Part shown: positions 52,701 to 62,666 of the stretch, piece after piece
How positions within the stretch are numbered: the stretch's first letter is position 1
Layout of the letters: the number at the start of each line of letters is the position of its first letter
Origin: Alligator mississippiensis
Lineage: Eukaryota > Chordata > Crocodylia > Alligatoridae
Length of the DNA stretch: 64,000 bases
Assembly: GCF_030867095.1 (NCBI RefSeq)
Contig: NC_081833.1
Coordinates: 75,955,395-76,019,394 of the forward strand
Reading direction: 5' to 3'
Notes under the pieces: model-generated
The model's input: only the letters and a program-made list of their open reading frames with translations
The model's database searches: none
What the model was told of the DNA's origin: nothing
Translations under genes and position numbers: made by a program

Positions 52701-55700
52701 TGCATTCTACATAACATTACATAGATCAATGCGCACACATCTGTTTTTAAAGAACATATACATAAACTGTTTCATGTTGCCCTTACCTGGGGGCTTTTCT
52801 TTAATTCCAGCTTCTTTCCCTGATCAGCAGTTTGCTGGAATCCATTCTGAAGAAACGTGATCACAAAGTCTGCAAATCAAGAGTGAGCAACTGTTTTAGC
52901 ATTCTCTTCTGCCCACAATAGGAGATCACCCACCAGACTCCCAACCAGCGTTCCCTCTGTGTGGCATGTGTGGCTGCACAGGCACACCTGGCAGTGCAGC
53001 ATGAGCATGCCTGCGCACGCCACACAGCTTAGAGGGAACACTGCTCCCAACAGGACTTCACTTGTTCCACAGCCAGGTGAGCAGACTGCCCAACACCAGC
53101 TTATCTCCCCATTTGTGTGCAGAAGGTCCCAGACATCCATCTGTTCAAGAGCTGGTACAACTTACACTGATGTTAATGTGTCCCACAGTCACACATTTGG
53201 CATGCTTAGATAGATCAGACTCGCAGTATCAGACTATCCCAGTATCACACAACAAACATAAGAGAACAATCAGCAAACAGGCTCTTTTTAAGTGCTCTGC
53301 ATAAAATGACTGACAAAATGATTTATTCTTATTTGTTCCTCAAACGACAGTTTCAAATGCCAGAAATCAATTGGTTCCTCAGAGTTGTGCACTCTAGGTG
53401 AGTTTGTACAGAAGAGAGATCTCAGTGTGTCTGAGGAGATCTGAGAGAAAGGACTAACACGTGGCACAGTAAGGAGAAAGAGACCCGAAGTCCTCAAGCT
53501 GAAGACTAAGTCTGAGTATCAGAACAATGAAAATGCAGAAATATATACAAGAGAACTGAGTTTGCTTGGCCATACATGACTGAAAGCATTACAATTAAAG
53601 GTCAAGTCCTGCTTCTCCATCAAGTGACCAAGCTATCAACTTTTTTTTCTGAACCAGAAGACATAGGCAACAAAATTAAACAAAAAGCAGCAAGCGGAAG
53701 AGAAGGCATAAAATCAAAGCCAGGTTAATTTTAGATGGTTATGGTTAAAAGGTGGAAAGCACATGCAAAGGATGTGGGAAACCAACACTGGCAACATGCC
53801 TTGCCTCACTACTGCCACCCCCTCCTTGGTCAAAGAACTGAAACGTGTGGTACCATGGTGTGCTGCAACAGAATAGAAACCCTTTAATTTTAAGGTTACT
53901 GGGTCTAAAAGCAAACCAAATAGTGGTGAGCAAGGCAGGAGAAAGAGCAACAGGAGAAACTGAAGCCTCCACAAGCACACTCATACCACATCTGTGATGG
54001 ATTTTGCCAGGACTGGGAAGGAAATGCTCTGAACTATTAAAGCAAATAAAACGACAAAGGAATAATTAAAAAAAAACCCCAACAGCCAAGAATGATTCCC
54101 CTCACAGTGTAAAAATGCAACTCTCATATTTATTATCATCTGATCTGATCAAATGGAAGCTTGGATTTTTACACTCCAGGCTTAGAGTAGATACTGAACC
54201 TCGAGTGCTTTAGCCCTCACAGTGTTAAACACCTTATTCAAAGGCTTGCCTGAGAGCATGTGTCTGCAAAGCTCCGTTTCCTGGGAAGAATCTTCTGCCA
54301 GCTCACACAAGAGACAAAGGCTGCTGCATAGCCACTCCACCACCGCAGGGGTGTCTGAATTGCTGAGAAGACACAACAAAAGCACATTCAGCTTCTTTCC
54401 TTCCCTATTCTCGTGGTATTTGTTTCCTCTTCAATTGACATTCATTCGGAAGCAGGAAAGGGCAAAGATGCCTCCGCAGCTGGCTCTGCGTCGGGTAGTT
54501 ATTTTTTAAAGTTGTGCCAAGTGAAGGCTTGATTTTCTTTACAAAAATATTCCAGAGCAAACATGTCCCCAGGAAGAGAACTGACCTTGAAATGTGGTCC
54601 TTATTTCTGCCATAAAAGTATTTCCATACAGACCTCTGTTTGGATAAAGCTCCGATAGACGGATCTTTAGATTTAGGTACCTAATTCAGGAGTTGAACAC
54701 CTGAATGCCTTTAGAAGTCTTGATCTTACTCTACCCTATGTGTCACTTGGAAGGCTGTTTTTCATGTCAGCTTTTTTACTTTTTTGAGGCTCACACAATC
54801 AAAGCAAGCACTGAACAGTTTCTTTTCATGCAGTATCATCAACCGAAAAGCAAAGCACAGCAGGGAATTCGGCAAAATCTTTAACTACTGCATACACCAT
54901 AAGAAAATCATCCCAATCTATCTTTAGGGTTCGCTTGTACATATTATGTAATTATTATATGGTCTATCCGTTGCTTCTGGATATTACATTATACAATACA
55001 ATATTACATGTGGTAACACTATGACAACGTTTGTAAACTGGTGTGCAAAGTGCTGGGCATGACTGCTACAGAAAGAGAACATGTCAGTTCTCAAGATAAT
55101 GAAGGCTTTGCAATATGACTCCCAACACTAACACTCCTCTGGTGAAAAAAATCAATTGGAAAAGACAACCATCCTAGTACATTTTAACTTCTAATTTCAA
55201 TCCATTAAGTTTTCTGTTCCAGATCAATTTATAGCATGAGCTAATTATTCTCTGGGGCAACGCTCTGCCCAAGCTTGCTGTGATTCCTGGCCTTATTCAG
55301 AAGCGTCCAGCTCAATTTCAGCAGATGCCCACTCCAGGCCATCCTTCATTTTTAATGGCGATGTATGAATTTCCACCATAAATCTTAATCCAAGGTACTA
55401 AAGGCTAATCCTACATTACGTTTTGAGAAATTAAACACATCTGTAACTGGGTATGCCTCCAATTACCTCTCCAGCAGCTCGCCCAAGTTTACAGTGTTCC
55501 CTCTGTGCAAGTGCCACACAACTTCCAACACTGGAGGGCTCTAAGAAAAAGAATGTCACAGTCAGATCCCAGTAGGCAACATTTGCCATATCCAACTTTC
55601 TAGTGGCAATGCTAAGAGAAACTTCAACCCCCTGTGTTAAATTCAGGACATGGACAAATCAACCAGAGATTATAATTGCAATGGTATTATGAAATCCTAA

Positions 55701-58700
55701 TTTAAAAATTAGTTACAACAGACATTCCTTCTTACCCAATTTTGGATTAAGAGCTTGATAAAATTAAGTAAAAAAAAACCCTTTATGATAACCAACAATC
55801 ACTTCAGAGAAGAAATCTTTTTCTGCCTGTGATAACCCTGATTAGAGATCTTCTACAGGGGCAAGGGACACCTCCCAGCATTGATTCCACAGTCTTAGTC
55901 ACCGAATGCAGCACAAGATAGTAAGAGCAGAAACCTGTAAGAGCCTCCTAGCTGTTCTGCTACCTTGTATAAAAGTCTCGTGCTTTCAAATTCAGTTCCT
56001 AACCAACAGATCATAGAAACAGACCCAACAGTTGGCACTGTTCATGGCTGTCTCAGTAAAGAGGCTTAGTACCACAGGGGACAGAGGAGAAAACAGCAGC
56101 TTGAAGCTCCTAATATTGAATGCAAGGTCAGTCATCAACAAAATGAGCACTGTTCAGGGGCTAGCTTTGAATGTGGCACTGACTCTGTCAATGAGACAGT
56201 TTAGGGCTTCTCTCAGCCCTCTCCTAGCACAAGCAGTCCCCAAAGGTCCTCTGTATCAAGCCAGGAGAGAGTCTAGGATGCAACAGAAAAGGAGAGGCAG
56301 CAAAATACCAGCTCCTTTTTCTTCCAGCGTCATGGGCAAAAGAAATTTTACCCCAGAAAAAAAATATCCGAGTGCATCCATATAAACTGCAAAGTGAGGA
56401 ATAAGAGATGCATGGTGTGCAGACATCCAGAGGGAAACACTGGCAATACCCTGGAGGAATGAAGAGAGCAGCTTCCTTCCTAACATGGTACCAGAATCCT
56501 GCATATTCTTTGCGAGCTCAGTCTCTACATAGACAATTACATACACAATGCAACAGTGCAGGTGAACAAAGGCTTCTCTCGGGCAGTGGCTGGACCTACT
56601 CACCACAAGACCATAAACTGGACTCTATCTTTTAGCCTTGGCCTGTTCATCTCTGACATGACCAGCTCACTCAGGCTCAGCTCAAAACCTCCTCTTCCTT
56701 CCTACCACGGCTATAAGCGAAGCCCATTTTTAAAAACTCCTGAACTCCTTAGCTTTTCAACTCACCTTAGAACAAGTCACTCAAATACAAGCCCAAGGCA
56801 CTGACGAGTTAATACAGCTGCCTGTTTACTACCATCAACACAATGTCCCCAAAGGGACAATATCCCCACATCAAAACTCAGATGAACTCCTGCAGATGCA
56901 GCATCCAAGCAGAAATTTTGCCAGTACTGCAATATACAGTCTTCCAGTTATAATAACTGCACTTCACAGATTATGCCACTGTAGTAAATCCAAAGCAAGC
57001 CTAATCTTCCACAAGCCCTGTGGCAGAATCACAGCCAGCAGACAGACTGTACATGGTGAACTGGTCAATCAATGGTAACTGCTTAGCTCATTTGGCAGAC
57101 CTAGGCTGTGACTGCTGTGCAGAGCTGTCAGCATATTTCACTGATATGAGCAACCAGACATGGATGCACTCTTTGGGACAATGCAGATCACTAAGCATGA
57201 GAGAGATGAGGACAAAATGCTGTGTCAAGAGATCCAGCTATGGAACACTCTTCCAGAGGTTAGGCAAACCCGAGAGCAATCCTCCCTGGGAAATGGGGTA
57301 CAGCCTTCCTCTTTCAGAAGGTCTTTCCTCCCCACACATAACACTCACAATTAAACATCCCTTTAGTCCCAAACTCCTACCAACCTCCATTTTCAGGAAA
57401 AGACCTTGAGAAGAGAGGCATACCACAGATTCGATGGAGTGCATGAGGGATTTCAATACTGCTATTGATTTTACAAGGAAGGCTCTCAGATATTACAGTA
57501 ATATGTAGCAGTATAAAGTCTTACGAGAAAAAGGCAGAACTTCCCTATCTGTATTGAAAGAGGTCATTGCAGAGAGGGACTGACATCTGCAGTGCTGTGT
57601 CCATGCTGTACGCACTCAGTGGAAAAATCTCCAGCGCTGTCAGTACTCATGAAAATGCTGATTGACATCCACACAAAAAAGCAAAGCTTACAATTACTGC
57701 CAGCCCTTTGATGCAAAAAGCTGAAGTCAGCCAGTACAGGTTCCCTTCTCAATGGCAGGACCTGAAAACTGTGTCTTAAAATATGGAAACTACATCACGT
57801 GGTAAATGTGATGCAAGAAGCTATTAAGTAATCAATAACGTACGATGAGGAGCATTTAGCTTTCCAAATATCAGCATGTCTCAGGGGCACTGCAAAGCAG
57901 ACTGGAGAACAAACGCTTTCACACACCCAAGTACTCCTGGGCATGCTGAGGGATGTAACATGCATGCTCAGGAATTTGTTATTGCATTTATTTATATACA
58001 CACTTCCAAGAAACCTACTCAGTGTTCACCCCCCACCTGCAAAAGTGCTGACAGGATGCCTCTGGTTTCATTGCAAAGCAGGGCTGTGCTTAATTAACAT
58101 TTTGCCTGTTAGTTTTGCTTTGTTTTGTTTGAAACGTTGGCTTCTCTCCCCAGCACCTCTGACCCAGCTGGATCACAGAGTTCTAATGGATTTTACTTTT
58201 AAAATATTAGTTTACATAACAGCAAAGCACCAACACATTTAAAACCAAAATGATGCTTTTATGGCTTCACAAAGGTCATGGCAATCCCCAGGGAGAGCCC
58301 AAGATGCTGAGCATCCATCAGTAAGTAGGAGCAATAAGCTCCTGATTGTGCTGCGATATGCCATTAACAATACCAAGAGGAGGAAACAGATTATTGGATT
58401 TCTCCAGCCCCTTTTAAAGTTGCCCCTGGCTTTTACAGGATGCGTATCTAGAGAGTTTAAATACACAGGACTGGATTCCACCCAAATAAACTAAATGCTG
58501 TGTTACAACCTAATGGTCTGAAGGACTGACCATCATCTGCTAGACTCACCTGCATTTTCCACATTTCCTGACAAAAGAGTGAGCGGCAGAAAGCACTGCA
58601 CATCGATAAATCCTTGATTGTTTCAAGCAACGAGGACAGCTTCTTCTGGAATTGCCCCAGAAAGAAAGCAGAAAAAGTGCCCTTAGTAAATAACACAACA

Positions 58701-61700
58701 TTGGAGCAGTTTCCTCTTGTTCCTTATTTGTTAAATCACAAGTGACTGAATGGCTCAAGAGCCAAGTGAAGAGACACTGAGCCTTTCACCTTTATGTTAT
58801 GAGTTCAAATCCAACCCAGATTGATAATGACCAAATCACTGCCATCCAACGGCTATTCTGTGGGCTAGGCAACACGATCCGATGATTTCTAGCGGACATT
58901 GCATTTAGCTCAAATTGCAAGCCATGGGGTTAAAGGTTAAACAACTCGCAACAAAAGGGTGAATGCTCCTGGAGGGCTGAGATGCTCTGAAGAGGGCAGT
59001 CTCACATCATACTATTTCTGTGGGGAAACAGGAGGTCAGTTCCAGGCTGCTGATTTTGCAGCTTTCAGTTTGGAAAATCCTGCATTTTTTAAGGACAAGT
59101 TAAAACAAAGATGTGAACACACAGGTGATTGGTTCCGTTTTCCTCCTATCCTCAGAGGCATGTCCTGAGGACAGACTGGTTGGGTTTAAAGAAAGCACAA
59201 ACCCCTAAATAATTCTTGGCAATAACCTTTTTGCTACCAACCTTCAATCTCCCCTTACCCTTTGTTCCCCATTCAACAGCACAGTTTGCCCAGACTCCAA
59301 CGAAGCCTGAGAGATCTGCTCAACGTTGGCAACAGCAGTTTTGGCTGACAAGATTCCCAGCGGTACGCCCAGGCGTGAGGCCTGCTCCTGTAAAGCAGAC
59401 ACTGGAAAGCAAAGTAGGATCATTACTGAAAGAAGTGCAGTTTGAGCACAAGACCAGGAACGCCGAGTTTTAACCCTAGCTCTTCCCTGCCCTTCGGCTT
59501 CCCTGCCTCATTTTCTCTCACCCACAAAATAGAGGTAACACCACCTACCTTGGAGGGGTGTTGCAGCAATTGCTTATTATAAAGTGCTTTGAAGAAGAGC
59601 TCTTGCTAAGGGACTGCAGCACAAGATCCCCAAGGTTCCCCATTTGGGACTTTAATAAACATTTTTAACGCCGCCTTGTGTGTGTGGAATCTTAAGTCAA
59701 AAGTGAGGCGCTGTGCAAAAGGCTCCCTACAAGTTCCACAGTGCTGGGGCTTCTCTCCCTTCCTCTGGAAGACTACTTAATATGTAACATGAGTCTCACT
59801 AAGCAGATTGTTAAGGTCATCTTGCTACGCTGCTAAGGTGGGCTGACGATGCGCTGAGGGAAGTGACTGACTGCAACTGTGTGTTCTCACACGCCTCATA
59901 TACTTGTAAACACAGACTTACTACAATGGCAAGCAAGTGGCTTACTGCTGTCCTCGCTTAGAGAAATCACAGTGCTTTACGTGCCTACAACTGTGCATCT
60001 GTTTCAGAGAAGAATAAACAAGCAGAGTGACATTTGCTCAGAGCAGGAAGTTAAAGGCACCTGGTAGGCAGAAATTCAATGAGACAGGCAAATTAAATTT
60101 CCCCCCTTTCTCTCTGACGGACATTTTCTGACTTACCTACAAATGGTTCTGAAACCACACCTGGAGGCTCCGTACTGCTCTGCTCTGTTGATTTATTGGA
60201 ATTTTCCACCTAAAACGAAACAAAAAATAATGATCAGAAATATCGCTTGCACAAATATATCGCCTTTGTCAATACCTACCACCTGTACCACAGCACTATG
60301 TATGTACTTGACATAATTTAAATAATGCTTAATATTCATGTAAAGTAGCTCTTATACAGCACAGTTTATCGACAGATCTTAAAGCACTTCTTAAAGGAAG
60401 TAAATACTGCAATGCCCACTTTAAAGGGATGGGGAAACTAAGGCACAGATCAATTAAACATCTTTGAGCAGGCCGGTGGCAGTGCCAGGAAGAGACTCCA
60501 CGTCGTCCAACTCCCAGCAAAACCTTCCTCCCGCCAGGCACACTTGTGAAAACTGACCGAAACGTTAGAAACTGACAAGGAATCTGGGTCTCTTTTAACG
60601 GCCGATTCCTCCAAAGTTCTCCTTTGGTGGAAAACAGCCCAGAAAGCTCCAGATCTCCCTACACAGGGCTTCAAGGGCAAGCGTTTTCTCCAGCCGGGTA
60701 AGGCAAGATGATATACAGGAAGTCAGCAACTTTGCAGGCTGTCTGCACGTATAACATATCACACGCACACGTCTAGAGAGACACGACAAGCGGCAATTCA
60801 GAGACAGCCGACGACTCCAACGGCTGGCCTCTATCCACGATACACGCAGCCAACTGCGATCCCAACGAAGGTGGGGGTATCTCGCCCCCCGGATTTTTCT
60901 TTTCCACGTGTATTAATGCCGTTGACCTTGCTTTGTTTGGGAGCGACGCTTTAAAAAAATTAACAAACGAAGAACTCGTGTAGGGACCGCGCTCCAGGCG
61001 GCTCGACAGAAATAAGGGGATAGGAGCAGCGAGCCCAAACTCGCGTCTCTCTCCCTTACCTCCAGGAAAAGGTCGCTCAAGTTCTGATGGCAGCTCAGGA
61101 GGCGAACCGCCGCGTCCCGCAGCCCGGGCCCACGCTCCGGCGCGCATCGCCGCCTCTTGGCTCTCCCTGCTAAGAAGTCAGTTTTAAAATCAAGGTTAAC
61201 TCAGCAAACTCGGGCTGTTTTGCTCGTAGCACTCAGGCCCTTTGCCTGTCGTGTGCGTGTTTCAGGGAAGAACACGCGTGTACGCAGACTGACACGGGCT
61301 GGGAACAGGAAATTAACGGCGCCTGGCAGGCAGGAGGGCCAGGTCAATGCCCCACTCGTGGGCAGGCGTGTTCTCACCCACCTGCACACGAGTGTGAGAC
61401 ACCAGCAAGTGTCAGGAGCGGTTTCGTGGCTCCCTATAAAGCGCTTTGGTGCATTTTAACAACGTTTGCAGCTACCACCGCTCTGCCTGCGGCCAGGGAG
61501 GGGAGGGGAGGGTGGGGTGCCACACGCGTGTCAGTGTCAGGGCGAGCCATGGGGCTGTAGGGTTAGACCAGGCGAGGGCCGGGCAGGGACGATCCCGCCT
61601 CGGGTGGGCCCGCGCGATGTGCCCAAAGGTCTTTGTCATTATCATTATTATCATTGTCACCATTCACAACGCGCATCAGCTCCCCCCCCACCACCTACCC

Positions 61701-61756
61701 AGCAGCTCGGCCAGGGCCCCGCTGCCCCGCCGCCCGCCCGCGCCCCGCAGCGCCAT
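22722..61756 (-). CDS. FANCA: FANCA, Fanconi anaemia group A protein (1446 aa, 43 coding exons)
   Basis: All 43 exons could be read, with a total of 4341 nt, every phase matching and no internal stop. ATG is at 61754-61756 (minus) and TGA at 22722-22724. FANCA is the nuclear scaffold of the Fanconi core complex. With FANCG, FAAP20 and the FANCB/FANCL module it drives FANCD2-FANCI monoubiquitination in interstrand crosslink repair. Diagnostic segments include [12 protein letters not shown] (basic nuclear-signal-like cluster, residues 20-26), [107 protein letters not shown] and [20 protein letters not shown], ending DGPDLF. The protein is mostly helical repeat with no known catalytic site. Length is close to human (1455 aa). 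Many exon lengths equal those I recall for human. Introns 7 and 37 have GC donors. Exon coordinates are in the three block entries. Confidence 0.98.
24955..25090 (-). mobile_element. Retroelement end with hammerhead-ribozyme-like core (Penelope-like type)
   Basis: On the minus strand the sequence reads CATCTGATGAAGTGGGCTGC, then AGCTCACAAAAGCTTGTG, and later TTTGTTTAGTCTATAAGGTA. CTGATGA followed by a GTGGGC/GCTCAC stem and an A-rich core is the layout of a type I hammerhead. Related repeat ends (a GAAGTGGGCT...CCCACGAAAGC type) are common in turtles and crocodilians. Hammerheads are known from Penelope-like retroelements, and assignment to that class is inference. It is a short remnant in FANCA intron 39, in the sense orientation of the FANCA transcript. 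Confidence 0.55.
25855..26117 (+). mobile_element. CR1 LINE 3' fragment
   Basis: The fragment contains GGTTTAGGTTGGAGATCAGA, CTGGAACCAACTTCCCAGGG, AAATTCAAGAGGAGGTTGGA, GGCAGGGGGTTCGGGCTAGA and the ending TGATCTGCTCAAATCCCTCC followed by CTACTATGAAAC. It lies antisense in FANCA intron 38 and is 5'-truncated. Confidence 0.9.
32437..32461 (+). repeat. (GGAA)6 microsatellite
   Basis: Six perfect GGAA units lie in FANCA intron 29. GGAA arrays can act as ETS-factor binding sites; no function is claimed here. Confidence 0.95.
39105..39190 (-). mobile_element. Possible old CR1 3' fragment
   Basis: GGAACTGAAGGGGACCCTCA, then CCAGATCCCTCCAGTCACAG, resembles the antisense start of a CR1 3' end (GGTCAGAAGGGACC ... 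TCATCTAGTCC). The match is weak and diverged. It lies in FANCA intron 22. Confidence 0.3.
40295..40390. repeat. Long inverted repeat, likely MITE remnant
   Basis: The left arm begins CCCTGCGCTGAAAAATGGCA and continues GTGGGGCACTTTGAAC. The right arm is its inverse and ends in CACCATTTTTTCAGTGCAGG plus G. Arms are about 36-38 nt around a short loop, with a few mismatches. The arrangement suggests a small nonautonomous DNA element or a strong RNA hairpin. I saw no clear target-site duplication. It lies in FANCA intron 22. Confidence 0.75.
42232..42345 (+). mobile_element. Retroelement end repeat, copy 1
   Basis: The copy contains ATTTAGTTGGTCTAATAAAA, then GATACCACCTCTACCCAAAG, GCTTTGCCTGCC and AGACCAATACAGCTACCGCC. 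The same words occur in the copy at 42630-42755. The ending AGACCAACACGGCTAC is a familiar vertebrate repeat terminus, of the same broad kind as the hammerhead-bearing ends. It is a short remnant in FANCA intron 21. Confidence 0.65.
42630..42755 (+). mobile_element. Retroelement end repeat, copy 2, with hammerhead-like core
   Basis: CTGAGGAAGGACGTGTGTGT and CCGAAAGATTGCAAAG give a CTGANGA box, a GGAC/GTCC stem and a GAAA box in hammerhead order (42638-42664). They are followed by AATTTAGTTGATGTAATAAA and ACTTTGCCTGCC, as in copy 1. Class assignment to Penelope-like elements is inference. It is antisense to FANCA. Confidence 0.6.
43868..43920 (+). mobile_element. CR1 LINE 3' tail
   Basis: CGAACTAGACGGCCCACTGA, then GGTCCCTTCCGACACTAGAA and TCTATGAATC, is a CR1 terminus of about 50 bp in FANCA intron 20. 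Confidence 0.8.
49425..49545 (-). mobile_element. CR1 LINE 3' end (reverse)
   Basis: On the + strand it reads TTAGGGTCAGAAGGGACCCT, AACAGATCATCAGGTCCGCC, then CCCCGGGCAGGAACGAGTGC. This is the inverse of a CR1 3' end. It lies in FANCA intron 10, in the transcript sense. Confidence 0.8.
52946..53043. mobile_element. 98-bp hAT-type MITE with 8-bp target-site duplication
   Basis: The ends are CAGCGTTCCCTCTGTGTGGC and the inverse GCCACACAGCTTAGAGGGAA followed by CACTG. The terminal repeats (CAGYGTTCCCTCT) are flanked by a perfect 8-bp duplication, CTCCCAAC, at 52938-52945 and 53044-53051. Eight-base duplications and CAG...CTG ends are hAT hallmarks. The element is nearly self-complementary along its length and too short to encode anything. 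It lies 77-174 nt upstream of the FANCA exon 8 acceptor. Confidence 0.9.
56088..57320 (+). mobile_element. Possible decayed L2/CR1-clade LINE pieces
   Basis: Near 56105 a frame reads [15 protein letters not shown], like the N-terminal endonuclease motif of L2/CR1-clade LINEs. Near 57236 another frame reads [11 protein letters not shown], like the C-terminal LWNxLP segment of their reverse-transcriptase ORF. The two lie about 1.1 kb apart on the same strand in FANCA intron 5. The sequence between them is too decayed to follow. Confidence 0.35.
59466..59615 (+). mobile_element. MIR-type CORE-SINE or L2-type 3' fragment
   Basis: TAACCCTAGCTCTTCCCTGC, then GCCTCATTTTCTCTCACCCA, CAAAATAGAGGTAACACCAC, CTACCTTGGAGGGGTGTTGC and TATAAAGTGCTTTGAAG follow the order of an ancient MIR. 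It lies in FANCA intron 3, antisense. Confidence 0.7.
60350..60520 (+). mobile_element. Ancient MIR/L2/L3-type fragment
   Basis: TTAAAGCACTTCTTAAAGGA, ACTTTAAAGGGATGGGGAAA, CTAAGGCACAGATCAATTAA and CCAACTCCCAGC match the familiar ATGGGGAAACTGAGGCACAG family ending. It lies in FANCA intron 2, antisense. Confidence 0.6.
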
Positions 61757-61905
61757 GGCCCGCGCGTCTCCGCACGGCCGCCGGCCCGCGCTGCGCGCCC
61801 ATTGGCTGCGGCGGCGCACCGCCACTGGCTGACTCCCTCCGCCGGCCGCGCCTTCTTATGACGTTTCTGGCGCTGCCGAGCCGCCATCTTGGGAGTGGCA
61901 ACACT
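61757..61905 (-). promoter_or_regulatory. FANCA: FANCA promoter and 5' UTR (CpG-rich, CCAAT, CRE and YY1-like sites)
   Basis: Reading upstream from the ATG: a CCAAT box (complement ATTGG at 61800-61804), a TGACT motif at about 61829, a CRE-like TGACGT at 61859-61864, and GCCGCCATCTTGG at about 61880-61892, a strong YY1 site. There is no TATA box. CCAAT at only about 45 bp from the ATG implies a very short 5' UTR or a start upstream of it. Confidence 0.6.
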
Positions 61906-62666
61906 TGTTAACAGAGGTGATGGCGCCATGTTGGTAGTGACAGTTGCACCTGTTGGCCAAGATGGTGGCGCCATGGTGGTAGTGGCAGTTGTACTTATTG
62001 GCAGAAGTGGTGGCGCCATGTTGGTAGTGGCACTAGCACCTGTTGGCAGAGATGGTGGCGCCATGTTGGCAGTGGCACTAGCACCTGTTGGCAGAGATGG
62101 TGGCGCCATGTTGGTAGTGGCACTAGCACCTGTTGGCAGAGATGGTGGCGCCATGGCGGTAGTGGCACTAGCACCTGTTGGCAGAGATGGTGGTGCTGTG
62201 GTGGTAGTGGCAGTAGCACCTGTTGGCAGAAGTGGTGGCGCCATGGTGGTAGTGGCACTAGCACCTGTTGGCAGAGATGGTGGTGCTGTGGTGGTAGTTG
62301 CAGTAGCGCCTGTTGGCAGAGATGGTGGCGCCATGGCGGTAGTGGCACTAGCACCTGTTGGCAGAGATGGTGGTGCTGTGGTGGTAGTTCAGGAGCACCT
62401 GTTGGCAGAAGTGGTGGCGCCATGGTGGTAGTGGCACTAGCACCTGTTGGCAAAGATGGTGGTGCTGTGGTGGTAGTGGCAGTTGCACCTGTTGGCAGAA
62501 GTGGTGGCGCCATGGTGGTAGTGGCACTAGCACCTGTTGGCAAAGACAGTGGTGCCGTGGTGGTAGTTGCAGTAGCACCTGTTGGCAGAAATGGTGGTGC
62601 CGTGGTGGTAGCAGCAGTTGCACCTGTTGGCAGAGGGTGGCATCGTGGTGGTAGTGGGAACGCCCC
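61906..62666. repeat. 45-bp minisatellite, about 17 units, upstream of FANCA
   Basis: Units begin TGTTGGCAGAGATGGTGGCG and continue CCATGGTGGTAGTGGCACTA then GCACC. Starts are 61906, then every 45 bp from 61951 to 62356, a 44-bp unit, then 62400 to 62625 every 45 bp with a partial last unit. From unit 6 onward two subtypes alternate (core GGCGCCATGG versus GGTGCTGTGG), giving a 90-bp higher-order period. Because 45 is a multiple of three, open frames persist on both strands. These are not supported as genes. Confidence 0.95.

Larger units (their letters stand above)
47471..61756 (-). other. FANCA: FANCA exons 1-14 (N-terminal third)
   Basis: Coding parts in order: 61699-61756, 61060-61166, 60137-60209, 59259-59401, 58550-58645, 55467-55540, 54250-54362, 52787-52869, 52180-52213, 50113-50179, 49220-49332, 48982-49058, 48208-48349, 47471-47604. 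Exon 3 (73 nt) is the least conserved and shorter than the human one (94 nt by my recollection). Its product, [20 protein letters not shown], aligns poorly and looks disordered. Exon 9 is only 34 nt. Exon 7 ends TCAG before a GC donor; its 113-nt length equals the human exon. Introns hold the elements listed separately. The remaining intronic sequence shows nothing I recognise. Confidence 0.93.

Noticed and set aside
58745-58830. tRNA-like GAGTTCAAATCC box B
   Set aside because: No convincing A box at the right distance and no cloverleaf could be drawn. At most it is a worn tRNA-derived SINE head.
61906-62666. CRISPR-like array
   Set aside because: Units are directly adjacent with no spacers, and the genome is vertebrate.
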